Positions 1 through 7,516 are shown, numbered from the stretch's first letter. The stretch is DNA of 55,023 bases from JAJAZB01 sp964244295 (GCA_964244295.1 CAXTIG010000047.1:1-55023); one strand, 5' to 3'. Program-made: numbers and translations. Notes: a model not told the origin generated them from the letters alone.

Positions 1-62
1 TCGTCCCATGAGACGAAAATACAATAACCTAAACTAATTTACAGCAACTACTTAAATCGGCC

Positions 63-90
63 TTTTTGGCTAAAAGTTGCGTTACTTTCG
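63..90 (+). promoter_or_regulatory. Possible promoter of the toxin-antitoxin pair
   Basis: TACTTTCG at 83-90 resembles the Bacteroidetes -7 element TAnnTTTG with one change. A TTTTTGG run at 63-69 could serve as the upstream element, but the spacing is shorter than usual. The antitoxin ATG follows 21 bases after the -7 match. This is a weak pattern match only. Confidence 0.22.
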
Positions 91-111
91 GGCAAAAGCA
101 CCGTTTCAACC

Positions 112-372
112 ATGCCCCTACCTAATGCCAAAACCCCGGCACTGCCCGCCAAACTCAACCCCCTCCAGTTGCATATGCTCCGGGTGTTTGAGCGCAAACT
201 AACCCGTAAGCAGGAGGCCGAGGTAAAGAAATTGATTGCCGATTTCTTCGCCCAACTCGTGGATGACCAGGTGGACGAACTGCTTGCCACTGGGAAAGTT
301 AACTTACAGGACCTCGAACGGGTCGGACGCGAAAGCGACCGCTTCCGGCTCAAGCGCCACCGCCCGGCATGA
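112..372 (+). CDS. Antitoxin-like protein paired with PIN toxin
   Basis: An 86-residue, charged, probably alpha-helical protein. Residues about 20-60 (LRVFERKLTRKQEAEVKKLI and following) read like the helical antitoxin partners that precede PIN toxins of the COG1569 type, where the body binds DNA and the C-terminus occupies the toxin active site. Its TGA overlaps the ATG of the downstream PIN gene in an ATGA (369-372), which implies translational coupling. Such pairs usually autoregulate; no clear operator palindrome is visible upstream. The assignment rests mainly on the neighbour and the overlap. The pair sits at the left of an accessory element and may help keep it in the genome. Confidence 0.6.
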   Translation: MPLPNAKTPALPAKLNPLQLHMLRVFERKLTRKQEAEVKKLIADFFAQLVDDQVDELLATGKVNLQDLERVGRESDRFRLKRHRPA

Positions 373-770
373 TTGTAGTCATCGACACGAACGTACTGCT
401 CAACTGCATCCCCCGCCAGGCTAAAACCCGCTGGCTGTTTGAAGCGTTGCGGCGGGGTGCCTTTCGGTTTGCGCTCTCGACCGAGATTTTGCAGGAATAC
501 GTGGAAGTGTTCGGGGCGTACTATTCGCCGGAGGTAGCCGAAAACGTGGTAAACCTGCTCCTCAACCAGTCCAACCGGATTGAAACCAGCGTGGCCTACC
601 GCTGGAACCTGATTGAGGATGACCCCGACGACAACAAGTTTGTCGATTGCGGCGTGGCCGCCGGTGCCCGGTACGTCGTGACCCGCGACCGGCACTTTCG
701 GGTGCTCGACCGGCTCGGTTTCCCGCCCATTGACCGCATCACGCCGGAGGCATTCAGGAAGTTGCTTTGA
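369..770 (+). CDS. PIN-domain ribonuclease toxin
   Basis: A 133-residue single-domain PIN protein, the full length for the family. The N-terminus MIVVIDTNVLL contains the first metal-binding Asp (D6). Acidic residues follow in the TEILQEYVE segment (E39/E43), in PDDNKF (D87/D88) and in TRDRHF (D107), the usual four-carboxylate Mg2+ site of PIN endoribonucleases. PIN toxins of type II systems cleave tRNA or mRNA and are held inactive by the antitoxin encoded just upstream. The ATG overlaps the antitoxin stop. A strong 20-bp hairpin follows about 60 bases after the stop. The target is unknown. Confidence 0.85.
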   Translation: MIVVIDTNVLLNCIPRQAKTRWLFEALRRGAFRFALSTEILQEYVEVFGAYYSPEVAENVVNLLLNQSNRIETSVAYRWNLIEDDPDDNKFVDCGVAAGARYVVTRDRHFRVLDRLGFPPIDRITPEAFRKLL

Positions 771-833
771 AACGTAATGGCCCTATTGGGGAGTCGTTGA
801 CGAGGGAGAAGTTTCATAGCATTCCGAAAATAA

Positions 834-884
834 GAGCGGGGTGCCAGTGTTACGAATAAAAAAGGTAACACTGGCACCCCGCTC
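834..884. terminator. 20-bp perfect hairpin after the PIN gene
   Basis: Arms 834-853 and 865-884 (GAGCGGGGTGCCAGTGTTAC and its exact complement) enclose an 11-base A-rich loop. It lacks a long T-run but lies directly downstream of the toxin gene, so it probably ends that transcript. Confidence 0.6.
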
Positions 885-972
885 CATTTCTTTCCCGCTC
901 TGAGCAGTTTCCATTCTACCCGAAACAGGTTACCAATATCTGTTTACAGCCCGTTTGCAACGGTTTACAGAA

Positions 973-997
973 TGTTTGCATCTACGGGATGCAAACA
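973..997. repeat. Inverted TGTTTGCAT pair
   Basis: TGTTTGCAT (973-981) and its exact complement ATGCAAACA (989-997) flank a 7-base spacer. It contains two copies of the region's recurring motif and is a candidate binding site for a dimer. Confidence 0.6.
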
Positions 998-1298
998 AGG
1001 AGAGCATACCGGCATTCGCTACGCAGACGAACAACCCGACAGTCCGTTTCCCAGGGCGTCTTTTAAGGAGTTAGCCATCGGCATCGGCAATCATTAAGCG
1101 GACATCCGACCTCCCAACCATTAGACACCGGTACGCAGAACCCGCAACGGTTTCATCGGTCGCGCAGTTCATTCCGTATCTTCGCCTTGCGTTTGCCCTT
1201 CCCGGCGTGGGCTGCTGGCGTTTCCGTCCTCGATTCAGATGCTTGACTGTGGCTTGGGACTTTGGATTACGGATGTCCTTTGGAGGCGGGTCCGCTCC

Positions 1299-1563
1299 GG
1301 CTCGGCGGCAGATGCTATTTCACAGTCCGGTTTTCACCAAGAATAACCGGGACAACAAAAAACCTGATTTGCTCTGGCACCGGGAGACAGCCTCCGGCAC
1401 CACCGATAACCCTTTGCTCGGTTTACCTTTTCAGGAGTCGAAACCCGTGGAAAAAAAGGGTAGGTCGCGCTCCCAGGCCTTAGGACAGAGTAAATCAGAT
1501 ACTCCAAAGGTAAACGCAAGGTTTGGAAAACCAATGGCTTAGGCTCGGCTCGGTGGCAGATGC
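1299..1563 (+). repeat. 17-bp direct repeat, 248 bp apart
   Basis: GGCTCGGCGGCAGATGC at 1299-1315 recurs at 1547-1563 with one change (C to T). The intervening DNA has no recognised gene. This could mark an old insertion or duplicated regulatory DNA; the origin is unclear. Confidence 0.4.
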
Positions 1564-1595
1564 CAATTCCTACTCTTATTGTCAGCCAGCGGGTA

Positions 1596-1629
1596 CCCCC
1601 GCCGTGAAAAAGGAGCAACACGGCGGGGG
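1596..1629. repeat. 11-bp GC hairpin with a purine-rich loop
   Basis: CCCCCGCCGTG (1596-1606) pairs exactly with CACGGCGGGGG (1619-1629) around the 12-base loop AAAAAGGAGCAA. It may be a terminator or part of a structured RNA. No T-run follows on the plus strand. Confidence 0.45.
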
Positions 1630-1716
1630 CCTGCCTTCCTTGCCACGTTACGAAGCGGAAACGTAACGGCCCCCCTCGCAGCACTCTATACAGGCCCATT
1701 CTATCTGTACCTTGAT

Positions 1717-1740
1717 GGCTGCAAACGCCCGTTTGCAGCC
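1717..1740. repeat. Perfect 10-bp inverted repeat of the motif
   Basis: GGCTGCAAAC (1717-1726), 4-base spacer GCCC, then the exact complement GTTTGCAGCC (1731-1740). Its geometry matches the inverted pair at 1884-1907 (10-bp arms, 4-base spacer), which suggests that one dimeric protein recognises both. Confidence 0.65.
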
Positions 1741-1883
1741 TGTTTACGCCCTGTTTGCAGGTATTTACAACGTTGTATACAAACGGGGTCGCCACCGGTC
1801 TTCTTTTCAACTTTTTTTCGACGCTTGCTGAACAGGTTCGCTCTGTCTGGTGGCATCATTTCTTAGGTAAGTGCTTGTATACC

Positions 1884-1907
1884 AGATGTAAACATTCGTT
1901 TGCATCT
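1884..1907. repeat. Second 10-bp inverted repeat of the motif
   Basis: AGATGTAAAC (1884-1893), spacer ATTC, GTTTGCATCT (1898-1907), with one mismatch between the arms. Further TGTAAACA and TGTTTAC copies follow at 1908 and 1920. Confidence 0.6.
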
Positions 1908-2120
1908 GTAAACAAGGGCTGTTTACGCCGTTGCTCCCGGAAATGCCATTTTCCCCCTAAAAAGGCTCTTTCCAGGCTGGAAACGCTGTTTTCCCCCGAA
2001 TTCCGTCGCCTCCTCAAAAAAAGTGCTGTTTGCACACTGCACACAAGTTGTAAACATTTGGATGGGCGTTTTATTCATCACTAAATTCCCTTCGTTTTTC
2101 TCTCTTTCTCTCAAAACTAT

Positions 2121-2663
2121 ATGACTATCAAAAAGTTAAATCGCCAACTCGACGCACTCCAGCGGGACCTTCAAACGAACCTGCGCCAGCGACAAAGCCT
2201 ACTCCGATCCGATGAGGAGGCCGACACCGAAGCCGTTGATGCCACCATCACCGACCTAAAAATTCGTATCAATCGCATCCGGGCAACAGTCGGGCAAAAA
2301 CAGAATCGCCGTAAGTCCGTCTGGAAAGTGATCGGCAAAGCCACCAGTGCAGCCAGTAAATTGCTGGCAAACAGAGAGCGCAAAAAACAAACGTCGGTAG
2401 AAGGGTTGTATGGCTTTCACCCTCACGAGCTAAGCGGGTTTCGCCCCTTGCCCAAGAAGGTGCCAATGGGCGAACATGGTACCGAATGGGAAATAGCTAA
2501 TAACCCAGCGACCGGCATGGCTTGTTGTGTGCATCACGATGGGTATCTGACGAACCTCAACGGCGACGTGGCCGGGTTTGATGCAGGCCTCGCCGGTATC
2601 TTCGACGTGGATATGCCGAAAGCATACACGAGTCCGTTCAGAGGGTACTACTCCTATTTTTGA
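2121..2663 (+). CDS. Hypothetical protein with N-terminal coiled coil
   Basis: A 180-residue protein I do not recognise. Residues 1-60 are rich in Leu, Gln, Arg and Asp with heptad-like spacing and look like a coiled coil. A basic segment follows (about 62-92). The C-terminal half is rich in Gly, Pro and aromatic residues (SGFRPLPKKVPMG, AGLAGIFDVDMP). There is no signal peptide or membrane segment. The ATG follows a pyrimidine-rich leader and the second cluster of TGTTTRCA motifs, so its expression may depend on whatever binds them. The stop lies 2 bases before the ATG of the zinc-ribbon gene, suggesting co-transcription. Confidence 0.6.
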   Translation: MTIKKLNRQLDALQRDLQTNLRQRQSLLRSDEEADTEAVDATITDLKIRINRIRATVGQKQNRRKSVWKVIGKATSAASKLLANRERKKQTSVEGLYGFHPHELSGFRPLPKKVPMGEHGTEWEIANNPATGMACCVHHDGYLTNLNGDVAGFDAGLAGIFDVDMPKAYTSPFRGYYSYF

Positions 2664-2665
2664 TC

Positions 2666-2875
2666 ATGCCCTCCCACTGCCAGCACTGCGAGGGGCCGCT
2701 CGGTGAAGCGGCTCCCGCCCACCGCAAGTTTTGCGGCGATGCCTGCAAACAGGCCGCGTACCGATTACGAAAAGCGGAAACCGAACCTACTGATGAGAAG
2801 GCCCCGGATGGCTCCGGCTCGGTGCTGATTGCGCTGGCGATTGGGGTAGGGCTACTTATTTTAGCAGGCCGCTAA
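2666..2875 (+). CDS. Small zinc-ribbon protein with C-terminal membrane anchor
   Basis: About 69 residues from the ATG at 2666; a TTG at 2660 in the same frame would overlap the previous stop. The N-terminus has CQHCEGPL then FCGDACKQAAYRLR: a four-Cys zinc knuckle followed by a basic helix, as in small zinc-ribbon proteins of mobile elements. The last 20 residues (VLIALAIGVGLLIL) form one hydrophobic segment, so the protein is probably tail-anchored with its finger in the cytoplasm. It is encoded directly after the coiled-coil gene and before a strong terminator. Function unknown. Confidence 0.55.
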   Translation: MPSHCQHCEGPLGEAAPAHRKFCGDACKQAAYRLRKAETEPTDEKAPDGSGSVLIALAIGVGLLILAGR

Positions 2876-2891
2876 AGTTGACCAGGCTAAC

Positions 2892-2945
2892 AGCCCCCGC
2901 AGGAAAGGGTTGGGATGATTTCCCAGCCTTCTGCCTGCGGGGGCT
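2892..2945. terminator. Long GC-rich hairpin terminator
   Basis: AGCCCCCGCAGG (2892-2903) pairs with CCTGCGGGGGCT (2934-2945), and an inner stem (GGTTGGGA with TCCCAGCC, one G-T pair) extends it. It lies 17 bases after the zinc-ribbon gene and faces the convergent regulator gene. Confidence 0.65.
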
Positions 2946-3016
2946 TGTGCGTATAGGCTGAATCGTAACGTTGTTACCATGTGTGACGAGTTTCTTATAG
3001 CACTTCTAATCTGGTA

Positions 3017-3811
3017 TCAGATCTTTAATTTTGGTAGTTTTTTATATCTGGGTATAAATGTTAAGTCGGGATAGATGCCATAAATAACAAAATCTTGAAT
3101 CTCAGATTCAGAAAAGCCAAATTGTCCACCTATTTTTTTTGCTATATCATTATCAAGTTCAACTGATCGATTAATTAAACGAGAAAAAGACAACTCCTTT
3201 TCAATAGCGGCAGAAAAATTTTCAATCTCTTCAATAACTTCAATAACCTTCACATTATCTGCTACTTTGGCAGCAAATTTAAATAAATCACCATGATATT
3301 TTATAGCTCTGACGATAACACTTTTCTGGTATATATCAGGCCAGTAACCTGCCACACCCTTTTTTATGGTACTTTGATCATATTCGTCTAACAATAAGTG
3401 AAATTCATCAGTAAGAATATTACTCACTACAATTGACGCTTCTGCTTTTAAAAGTTCGTTGGCTTTGTTGAAAGCTAAATCTTGATTAGCTTTTTCATAG
3501 TATGCTAAATATTCTTCTATTCTTTTTACTGTGGATTCTAAAACTATCACTTCATTCCTTAATGTTTGAATATCATTTAATTTATACTCATCCCCCTCTT
3601 CATAGAATAATGGCTTCTCGTTTGATGTGATTTCCGTAATTGGAATATTCAATTTTTCAGAAATTGACATTATCTGCTCATTTGTCAGCAAATGCCCTGG
3701 TCGTTCAAGATAAGCATAGCTCGACCTAGGCAATCCCATCAATGCCGCCGCATCTGCTTGAGTTAAACTCAGCTTTCTTCTCGCTTCCCTCAGTTGTTCA
3801 GCGGTACCCAT
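3017..3811 (-). CDS. XRE-family regulator with long C-terminal domain
   Basis: 264 residues from the ATG at 3811. The open frame runs on to 3850, but MGTAEQLREARRKLSLTQAD is the natural start of an XRE/Cro helix-turn-helix. The HTH spans residues about 5-60 (LTQADAAALMGLPRSSYAYL). About 200 residues of unknown fold follow, with a coiled coil near residues 75-105. The gene is far richer in A+T than its neighbours, which points to foreign origin. It is transcribed divergently from a second small HTH gene, a CI/Cro- or Stl/Str-like arrangement. By that analogy it could be the master repressor of the island, with the C-terminal part sensing an inducer. That role is inference. Confidence 0.7.
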   Translation of the reverse strand: MGTAEQLREARRKLSLTQADAAALMGLPRSSYAYLERPGHLLTNEQIMSISEKLNIPITEITSNEKPLFYEEGDEYKLNDIQTLRNEVIVLESTVKRIEEYLAYYEKANQDLAFNKANELLKAEASIVVSNILTDEFHLLLDEYDQSTIKKGVAGYWPDIYQKSVIVRAIKYHGDLFKFAAKVADNVKVIEVIEEIENFSAAIEKELSFSRLINRSVELDNDIAKKIGGQFGFSESEIQDFVIYGIYPDLTFIPRYKKLPKLKI

Positions 3812-3850
3812 AGAATTTAAGATAGTGATTCTAAATGCAAGAATCTCCAA

Positions 3851-3967
3851 AAAAGTAAGAATTCCAAAAAACTCTAATGATTCTAATTTATTTCCAAAAT
3901 ACTAATGGTATTTTTTGGAAATTCCAACAACACTTTAGAAATTTGCCAAACATTAAACTGAAAAGTA
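3851..3967. promoter_or_regulatory. Divergent promoter/operator region
   Basis: The AT-rich gap between two divergent HTH genes holds repeated half-sites. TTCCAAAAAACTCTAATG (starting about 3872) and TTCCAAAATACTAATG (starting about 3892) are direct repeats. The latter is also the left arm of an imperfect palindrome ending TTTTTTGGAA near 3920, and GGAAATTCC follows. These are good candidates for operators shared by the two regulators. Confidence 0.5.
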
Positions 3968-4195
3968 ATGGAAAATACTCAAGCAGTAACCCCGCTATCG
4001 CGGCAGATTGGTGATTATCAGGCAAAAACCAAACTCGTATTTAAGCCGACAAAAGCCTTTTATGACAAGGAGGGGGTTGGCATTAATCGGATACGTTTTT
4101 GGCAATTGGTAGAAGGTAAAAAAACTCCCCTACTATCTGAGGCTCAGAGGATTGCTGCGTATTTCAAAGTAGATATTCAGGATATCTTTCAATGA
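3968..4195 (+). CDS. Small HTH protein, Cro-like
   Basis: 75 residues. Residues 38-75 (GINRIRFWQLVEGKKTPLLS then EAQRIAAYFKVDIQDIF) form the recognition half of an XRE-type helix-turn-helix; the ending 'AAYFKVDIQDIF' is typical of small XRE proteins. It starts 157 bases from the divergent repressor-like gene across shared repeats. Length and position suggest a Cro or antirepressor role in an island switch. The helical fold is read from sequence pattern; which operators it binds is unknown. Confidence 0.65.
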   Translation: MENTQAVTPLSRQIGDYQAKTKLVFKPTKAFYDKEGVGINRIRFWQLVEGKKTPLLSEAQRIAAYFKVDIQDIFQ

Positions 4196-4265
4196 AACCT
4201 TTGAATGCTTTAGCACCCAAAACCCACGCGTACGGGCCGCAACGGTGCCCGGCAAAACGAAAAAT

Positions 4266-4295
4266 GCCCCCTGAGTGCGCTAACACTCAAGGGGC
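4266..4295. terminator. Hairpin after the Cro-like gene
   Basis: GCCCC-C-TGAGTG (4266-4277) pairs with CACTCA-A-GGGGC (4284-4295), one mismatch, 6-base loop. It lies between the small HTH gene and the next reading frame, 31 bases before that ATG, so it could also act as a leader attenuator. Confidence 0.5.
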
Positions 4296-4325
4296 TAAGA
4301 CTTTCACTTACAAACTTTTACAACA

Positions 4326-4829
4326 ATGACAAACGTACCAAATTCAGCCCAAACTCCCCAACCGTTCGCTCAATTTCCCAAATGGGTGATACCACTCGAC
4401 CGGATGAATAGGAACCCCTGCTTGGTCGGCGACAATCTCACCGGCCTGATTTACGATCTTCAGCCTTTGCTGCAATTCTTCGAGGTTTTCAACCACGGCG
4501 AAAACGAGAATTCACCCACAAGAGGAGTCGCAGGGTGGTTAGAGTCGGTGGCCGACGAATTTTCGTACCGGTTGGAGGGAGAGGAATCGACGTTTAACGT
4601 GGCCGATTATGCCGAGATGATTCGTAGGGCGAACAAGGCTGCGATAGCCTTCACGGCCATGCTACCCTGTTACTTAGATGTATCGGACGATTTGGGCGAC
4701 GACGAAAACCCAAACGAATTAATGGTCGAAAAACTGAGCGAAGAGCGATTCCAGTTGGAGCGTGCGCTTGAGCGTGCGAAAGCGGCGGAAGAACAGGTGA
4801 GAAAAACCCTCGCTCAATTTACTAAGTAG
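4326..4829 (+). CDS. Hypothetical acidic island protein
   Basis: 167 residues, no family recognised. It is acidic and soluble (for example DVSDDLGDDENPNELMVE) and ends in a probable coiled coil (residues about 138-165, ERFQLERALERAKAAEEQVR). No signal peptide or catalytic motif is apparent. The ATG follows a leader hairpin, and a textbook terminator follows the stop, so it is probably transcribed alone. Codon use and G+C content are closer to the integrase block than to the AT-rich regulators. Confidence 0.6.
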   Translation: MTNVPNSAQTPQPFAQFPKWVIPLDRMNRNPCLVGDNLTGLIYDLQPLLQFFEVFNHGENENSPTRGVAGWLESVADEFSYRLEGEESTFNVADYAEMIRRANKAAIAFTAMLPCYLDVSDDLGDDENPNELMVEKLSEERFQLERALERAKAAEEQVRKTLAQFTK

Positions 4830-4837
4830 GTATGTAC

Positions 4838-4869
4838 GAGAAAGACCCGGCTGGTACCGGGTCTTTCTC
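4838..4869. terminator. Perfect 13-bp terminator hairpin
   Basis: GAGAAAGACCCGG (4838-4850), loop CTGGTA, exact complement CCGGGTCTTTCTC (4857-4869). It lies 8 bases after the preceding stop codon and carries T-rich flanks in both directions. Confidence 0.75.
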
Positions 4870-4972
4870 AAAGTTCTTTTGGGCAAATCGCCCTCGGAAA
4901 CTCCATCTCCAAAAAACTCAATTAATCTAACAGCCCTCAAAAACAGTGAGAAACCACCAAACCAATTGAGCG

Positions 4973-5173
4973 ATGCAAAGTAAGCAAAATCCTGGAACTG
5001 GCCGCAATCCGGCCCTCCCCGACACCGCCCGCTACTGGCAAACCCTCCCCTTGTCCGACGTACTGGCCGACATCTTCGTCCGCCTAGCACCCGCCACTTC
5101 AGTACCCGCCCAACGGCTGCGGCCATCCCTACCACCGCTCCGGCGCAGTCCCCGCAAACGCTCGGAGGTTTAA
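4973..5173 (+). CDS. Short basic orphan reading frame
   Basis: A 66-residue frame, Pro- and Arg-rich at the C-terminus, with no recognisable domain. It begins with ATG and stops 44 bases before the integrase. It could be a small excisionase-like or leader protein by position, but no HTH is evident and the composition could also arise by chance in GC-rich DNA. Kept at low confidence. Confidence 0.3.
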   Translation: MQSKQNPGTGRNPALPDTARYWQTLPLSDVLADIFVRLAPATSVPAQRLRPSLPPLRRSPRKRSEV

Positions 5174-5217
5174 GCCCTTGCCTCACGTATTTTCTTCCCA
5201 AGAATCTCCTCTCCACA

Positions 5218-6420
5218 ATGAACCTCAGTAGTTCCCACCTCGATACCCAATTTTTCCTAAGGCCCAACAACGATGGGTCAACCGGTAGTATCTACGTCCG
5301 GGCCGTGTACGGCTCGACACGCATCGAAATCGGTTCGACGGGTCTCCGGTTGCCCCAGAAATTCTGGGATGCCAGACGCCGCTGCGTCAAAGCCTCTTAC
5401 CCTGATGCCGAGGCCGTCAACTACGAACTCGACCGTTGGCGGCTCCGCATCGATGCTGCCCGGCTCGACCTGCTGCGCAAGGGTCGGGAAACCATCACGG
5501 CGGGAAGCATCAAAGCCCACCTGCTCAGCGACCAAAACGGCCCGCTCACCATGACCGGCCTACTGGACTGGTACATCGAGCACCGGAAAAAAGAGGTGCC
5601 GATGCGCCTGGCTAAAAGTAGCCTCGATGCCTTCGCCCGGCGGGGGCGGTCAGTCAAAGCGTTTTTGACCCATGCCCGCTTGACCCAGCAACTGGCCGAC
5701 GAATTCACGCCCGACGTAGCCGACCGCCTGGTTCATTTCCTCTCGACCGAAAAAGGGCATTGCAATGCCTACGTCAACAAAATTCTGGACGTGGTGCGGG
5801 CCGCGCTACGGGCTGCTGCCGATGCCGAGCGAATCAGCAAAAACCCCTTGAAGAAGTACGCCGACCTGCCCGAAGGCGACCCCGACACCACTCACCTCAC
5901 GGCGGAAGAAATAGCCCGTTGCGAGGCCCTGACCGACCTAAGCCCGGGCCTGGAGAAGGTGCGGGATTTTCTGTTGTTCTGCGTCGAGGCCGGAACGCAC
6001 TACGCTGACTACGCCGGTATCCGCAAGCAAGGCCGCATCGAAAACGACCCCGACGGGAGCCGTTGGCTGGTGAGCAAACGGCAGAAAACTAACAAGCCCA
6101 TCGAGGTGCCCGTAACGCCCCGCATGGAGCGCCTGGTTGAGAAATATGGCGGGCTGGACGGACTGCCTCTCCTGGCAAATGCACAGCTCAACGCGTTCCT
6201 AAAAGTGATTGCTGAAAAGGCAGGAATTACGAAAAACGTCACGACCAAAATAGGGCGAAAGTCGTTTGCCGATGCTCGGCTAAACCACGATGCCCTAAGC
6301 GACACGGCCACTGCTACCATGCTAGGCCTGACCTCAACTGCCTACTTGCAGCACTACGGCACCGTGCGGCGTGACCGGCTGAAAAAGGAACTCAACGCCC
6401 GGCGCAATCAACTTAAGTAA
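5218..6420 (+). CDS. Tyrosine-recombinase-like integrase, degenerate active site
   Basis: 400 residues with the architecture of Bacteroidetes integrases: an arm-binding domain (about 10-95), an SAM-like core-binding domain (about 108-205) and a catalytic domain (about 225-395). Lys290 (QKTNKP), Arg347 and the nucleophile Tyr380 (LQHYGTV) are in place. The usual first Arg of the TGLRYSD box is His261 (AGTHYAD), the HxxR His is Lys344 (KIGRK), and the LGH His is Leu371 (MLGLTS). Such changes usually weaken or abolish recombination, so this may be an inactivated integrase, a DNA-binding protein or a divergent enzyme. The ATPase gene begins 7 bases later, suggesting co-transcription. The tRNA-Ser gene about 2.5 kb downstream is the natural attachment site. 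Confidence 0.85.
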   Translation: MNLSSSHLDTQFFLRPNNDGSTGSIYVRAVYGSTRIEIGSTGLRLPQKFWDARRRCVKASYPDAEAVNYELDRWRLRIDAARLDLLRKGRETITAGSIKAHLLSDQNGPLTMTGLLDWYIEHRKKEVPMRLAKSSLDAFARRGRSVKAFLTHARLTQQLADEFTPDVADRLVHFLSTEKGHCNAYVNKILDVVRAALRAAADAERISKNPLKKYADLPEGDPDTTHLTAEEIARCEALTDLSPGLEKVRDFLLFCVEAGTHYADYAGIRKQGRIENDPDGSRWLVSKRQKTNKPIEVPVTPRMERLVEKYGGLDGLPLLANAQLNAFLKVIAEKAGITKNVTTKIGRKSFADARLNHDALSDTATATMLGLTSTAYLQHYGTVRRDRLKKELNARRNQLK

Positions 6421-6427
6421 AGGATTC

Positions 6428-7516
6428 ATGGCCACCAACACCACATCGGCTTTAGACTTTGAGAAATTTTTCGTTGAAAGCCGAATTACCCACAAAACCA
6501 TCATCCCCCCCCTCGTCCCGGCCATCACCATCGGGGGCGCGATTTTCGTCTGTCAAGGGGAGGTGGGCATCATCGCCGGACCACCCAAATCGGGAAAGTC
6601 GTCCGTAGCTACTAACATCATGAGTACCGCCCTGGGTGCGTCAGAGAGCTTGGACACCCTGCAAATCCGCTGCCTACCCGCCAACGGAAAGCCCATCGCC
6701 TTCATCGACACCGAGCAGCATCCCCATTACACGAACGCCCTGCGCAAGCGGGTGTGCCGCGACGCAGAATTAGCTAACAACCAAGAACCTGACAACTTTT
6801 ACCTGCTCAACGTCATGCCGTTGTTACCCAAGCAGCGTCGGGCTTTTGTACTCCACCTGCTCGACGTGAAACTACCTGGCATGCACCTGTGCATCATCGA
6901 CGGCCTGGCGGACCTGGTCAGTGACCCCAACGATACGGACGAGTCCTTTTCCCTTTTTGATGAGCTGATCAACCGGGCCCGAGTTCATCAAACTGCCATT
7001 GTCTGTATGATTCACGACAACCCCAACAGCACCAAGATGCGGGGCAACCTGGGTTCACAGGGCGAACGTAAAGCGGCTGGGGTGATTGCAGTGAGCAAGG
7101 ACCGGGCGAAGGGCATTCACAGCATCGAAACCCGCCTCCTGCGTGGAAGTGGCGACAGGGATAAAATCTGGTTTCATTACTCCCCCGAAGCCAGCCGCTT
7201 CGTGCAGGTTGATCCTGGCCGCATCGCTCACCTCAAAGTGCTCGACGGGCGCAAAGCCCTCGACCTGGTTGGCATGAACAACCTGGCCAAGGCATGTTTG
7301 GAAGGGGGGTCACTCAACTACAAACGTTTGGTGGCCGCTCTGATGAGCAAGGGTATGACCGTCATCGGGGAGAACATCAGCGAGAGTACCGCCAAGCGCC
7401 GAATCAATCAGATGGTGGAGGCCGGGGTACTAGCCAAAAACGAGGGCAACGCTTACGAATTGGCCGAGGAACAGCTTCAGCCCGCCGACGTGGTAGAAGA
7501 CGATGTTCCATTTTGA
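6428..7516 (+). CDS. RecA-fold AAA ATPase, RepA-like helicase candidate
   Basis: 362 residues. Walker A is GPPKSGKSS (51-59) and Walker B is the hydrophobic run ending in D158 (CIIDGL). A conserved IHDNP stretch near 190-200 fits the sensor region of AAA_25/RepA-type hexameric ATPases. Residues about 280-345 form a winged-helix-like tail (ESTAKRRINQMVEAGVL). Proteins of this class unwind DNA at plasmid and island origins together with a dedicated primase. That fits here: an iteron-like region begins directly after the stop and a primase gene follows. It lies 7 bases after the integrase-like gene. Helicase activity is inferred from fold and context; many homologues are named only 'AAA family ATPase'. 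Confidence 0.8.
   Translation: MATNTTSALDFEKFFVESRITHKTIIPPLVPAITIGGAIFVCQGEVGIIAGPPKSGKSSVATNIMSTALGASESLDTLQIRCLPANGKPIAFIDTEQHPHYTNALRKRVCRDAELANNQEPDNFYLLNVMPLLPKQRRAFVLHLLDVKLPGMHLCIIDGLADLVSDPNDTDESFSLFDELINRARVHQTAIVCMIHDNPNSTKMRGNLGSQGERKAAGVIAVSKDRAKGIHSIETRLLRGSGDRDKIWFHYSPEASRFVQVDPGRIAHLKVLDGRKALDLVGMNNLAKACLEGGSLNYKRLVAALMSKGMTVIGENISESTAKRRINQMVEAGVLAKNEGNAYELAEEQLQPADVVEDDVPF

Larger units (their letters stand above)
885..2120. other. Gene-free region with about 16 TGTTTRCA-type motifs
   Basis: I see no convincing coding sequence in these 1.2 kb. The motif TGTTTRCA or its complement recurs in two clusters. The first has copies near 941, 953, 962, 973 and 989. The second has copies near 1719, 1731, 1741, 1752, 1762, 1778, 1888, 1897, 1908, 1920, 2027 and 2049. 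Several are arranged as inverted pairs, annotated separately. The pattern resembles multiple binding sites for one protein, such as an iteron-type initiator or an island regulator. The second cluster lies just upstream of the gene at 2121. Function is inferred from the repetition alone. Confidence 0.55.

Noticed and set aside
1..120. Search for a direct repeat of the tRNA-Ser 3' end (attachment site) at the left end
   Set aside because: No convincing copy of the tRNA tail is present in the window; the other end of the island probably lies further left.
1207..1866. Overlapping short frames on both strands in the island's silent region
   Set aside because: Low-complexity, no start context, no family resemblance, and the DNA there is better explained by repeats and hairpins.
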